A stretch of 14,637 nucleotides of DNA from Candidatus Shapirobacteria bacterium (GTDB taxonomy: Bacteria; Patescibacteriota; Microgenomatia; UBA12405; JAHJSD01), in the NCBI GenBank assembly GCA_027021145.1, contig JALUUX010000027.1, positions 1-14,637 of the forward strand, in the 5' to 3' direction. Both the position numbers and the translations under genes were made by a program. This document shows positions 14,045 to 14,637 of this stretch, piece by piece. The stretch's first letter is position 1; each line of letters opens with the position of its first letter. Below the pieces are notes generated by a model that had not been told where the DNA came from, searched no databases, and saw only the letters and a list, made by a program, of their open reading frames with translations.

Positions 14045-14321
14045 AAGGGAAGCGATTCCTTGCGCAAGGGCGGCCGAGCCGACCAGCTTTACTAGAGTGG
14101 CTGAAAGATGCTCTTGGCGCTATCCGAATGGGGCTTGTGGTTTTTATGGCTCATTATACGAAACTTTAAGAGATCAGGTGTCGTTTTTAGGAGAGCAAGG
14201 AAAGCCGCTAGACCCTTCTCGAGCGGGTCTGCCTCCGCCTCCTCAGCGCTGTTCCTGGGAGACAAGACTGAATCTGTTTCGCTTAGTTAATCTTCCTCAT
14301 CAGCCACCCCCTTTACACTGA
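14034..14321 (+). CDS. Small Cys-containing protein of unknown function with two RCSW motifs
   Basis: 95 aa. I do not recognise the family. It has four cysteines (C10, C26, C35, C73). Two of them are in repeated RCSW motifs (ERCSWRY and QRCSWET), and C35 lies in NGACGFYGS, which would suit a small metal-binding or disulfide fold. The tail is Pro-rich (AGLPPPPQ, then LPHQPPPLH). There is no signal peptide or membrane span. Support for it being real comes from the strong Shine-Dalgarno, the 11-nt overlap with the P-loop gene and the hairpin element 9 nt after its stop. Coupling suggests it works with the P-loop protein. A spurious frame remains possible. Confidence 0.6.
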   Translation: MSTRREAIPCARAAEPTSFTRVAERCSWRYPNGACGFYGSLYETLRDQVSFLGEQGKPLDPSRAGLPPPPQRCSWETRLNLFRLVNLPHQPPPLH

Positions 14322-14330
14322 TCTTTGATT

Positions 14331-14362
14331 CAAAAATCTCTGCCGATCGGCAGAGATTTTGG
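14331..14362. terminator. Palindromic element copy F (monomer), probable two-way terminator
   Basis: A 32-bp palindrome centred on GATC with 13 of 14 arm positions paired outside the 4-nt centre. The arms are CAAAAATCTCTGCC and GGCAGAGATTTTGG. It begins 9 nt after the stop of the small Cys gene. The A-run on one side and the T-run on the other would let it act as an intrinsic terminator in either direction. It is the single-unit version of the dimers at 8145, 9717, 11566 and 13253. Confidence 0.75.
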
Positions 14363-14442
14363 TCAAGCTGCCAGAGTATTAATGTCATTAGAAAAACAAG
14401 AGAAAATCACGGCTGAAAAAAGAGAAAGGCTAGCCTCCCCTT

Positions 14443-14471
14443 TTGACAAATTGTGCATTTTGTTGTACATT
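14443..14471 (+). promoter_or_regulatory. Promoter of Phd/YefM-type antitoxin gene
   Basis: TTGACA (14443-14448), a 17-bp spacer, and TACATT (14466-14471). The expected start is around 14478, just before the ATG at 14481, with no Shine-Dalgarno. The -10 overlaps one of two TGTRCA operator motifs. Confidence 0.6.
14452..14469 (+). promoter_or_regulatory. YefM-like autoregulatory operator
   Basis: TGTGCA (14452-14457) and TGTACA (14464-14469), 12 bp centre to centre. This is the motif and spacing described for the YefM-YoeB operator. It lies between and over the promoter boxes of the antitoxin gene, as expected for self-repression. Confidence 0.6.
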
Positions 14472-14480
14472 AAAATAGCA

Positions 14481-14637
14481 ATGCTAAGTTTAGTAAACTT
14501 CACCTGGGCGAGAAATAATTTAAGCCGCCTAATAAACGAGGTCGTTGAGAAGAAAAAAACCTTCGTTCTTATTCGCGGCAGCACTCCTCAGGCAGTAATT
14601 ATTCCCTACGGCGAATACCAAAAAATGGAAGAAGAAT
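14481..14637 (+). CDS. Phd/YefM-family antitoxin, N-terminal part (cut by window edge)
   Basis: 52 codons to the right edge, no stop. The sequence matches the DNA-binding N-terminus of Phd/YefM antitoxins: FTWARNNLSRLINEVVEKKK, then a strand FVLIRGSTPQAVIIPYGEYQ, with the usual RNNLS and AVIIPYGEY positions. In this family the N-terminus represses its own operon and the C-terminus, not seen here, covers the toxin. A RelE/YoeB-like toxin gene is expected just past the edge. I chose the ATG at 14481 because the family N-terminus begins there; the frame is open further upstream, but that stretch is the promoter and operator. Confidence 0.85.
   Translation, partial: MLSLVNFTWARNNLSRLINEVVEKKKTFVLIRGSTPQAVIIPYGEYQKMEEE

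Noticed and set aside
4717..14350. HIP1-like octamer repeats (GCGATCGC of cyanobacteria)
   Set aside because: The core here is GCCGATCGGC, it is confined to structured junction elements, and gene content is not cyanobacterial.
14382..14480. In-frame upstream extension of the antitoxin
   Set aside because: The frame is open, but the family N-terminus starts at 14481 and the upstream stretch holds a TTGACA promoter and a paired operator.
14363..14584. Leftward open frame of 73 codons
   Set aside because: It is antisense to the antitoxin gene and its promoter/operator, and shows no family features.

Overview
The window looks like a genome fragment from an ultra-small bacterium of the Candidate Phyla Radiation (Patescibacteria). 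This is inferred from gene content, with no marker gene to fix the lineage. The clues are a comEC split into separate channel and nuclease genes, a PaaX/Cas2-like regulator, a four-helix-bundle protein carrying Tyr-(Arg/Trp)-Ser micro-repeats, surface proteins with tail-fibre-like modules, many Trp-rich single-span membrane proteins, tightly overlapping genes, and promoters placed so close to the start codon that transcripts are probably leaderless. TGA works as an ordinary stop.

Layout. (1) 1-2537, minus strand: three overlapping genes. They encode a small protein made of tyrosine-recombinase core-binding (SAM-like) domains with no catalytic domain, a four-helix-bundle protein, and a large membrane-anchored surface protein (cut by the left edge) whose cytoplasmic N-terminus carries a similar SAM-like segment. 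(2) 2538-3331: AT-rich, gene-poor, with a possible decayed coding remnant on the minus strand and a good promoter for the next gene. (3) 3332-3820, plus strand: a small anchored Ig-like protein, convergent and overlapping with the next block. (4) 3798-11554, minus strand, transcribed right to left: comEA, comEC (channel part), a multi-span membrane protein with a coiled-coil tail, then a surface cluster that alternates WxL-like secreted proteins with DUF916-like anchored proteins and ends with another Ig-like membrane protein. The cluster resembles the csc/WxL clusters of Firmicutes. (5) 11668-14321, plus strand: a PaaX/Cas2-like protein, the detached metallo-beta-lactamase part of ComEC, a P-loop kinase-like NTPase and a small Cys-containing protein. 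(6) 14481 to the right edge: the start of a Phd/YefM-type antitoxin with a YefM-like operator.

The most unusual feature is a family of nested palindromic elements built on GCCGATCGGC. They sit at six gene junctions between 4715 and 14362. Four copies are 68-bp-class dimers with the two cores exactly 36 bp apart, one is a dimer with a replaced linker, and one is a near-perfect 32-bp monomer. Several copies run into neighbouring genes: they supply stop codons and C-terminal residues, abut a GTG start, and in one case hold the -35 box of a promoter. They could be REP/MITE-like repeats, two-way terminators, or both.

The genes suggest two processes: DNA uptake (ComEA plus the two ComEC parts), and assembly of a surface layer or adhesin complex from the WxL-like and DUF916-like partners.
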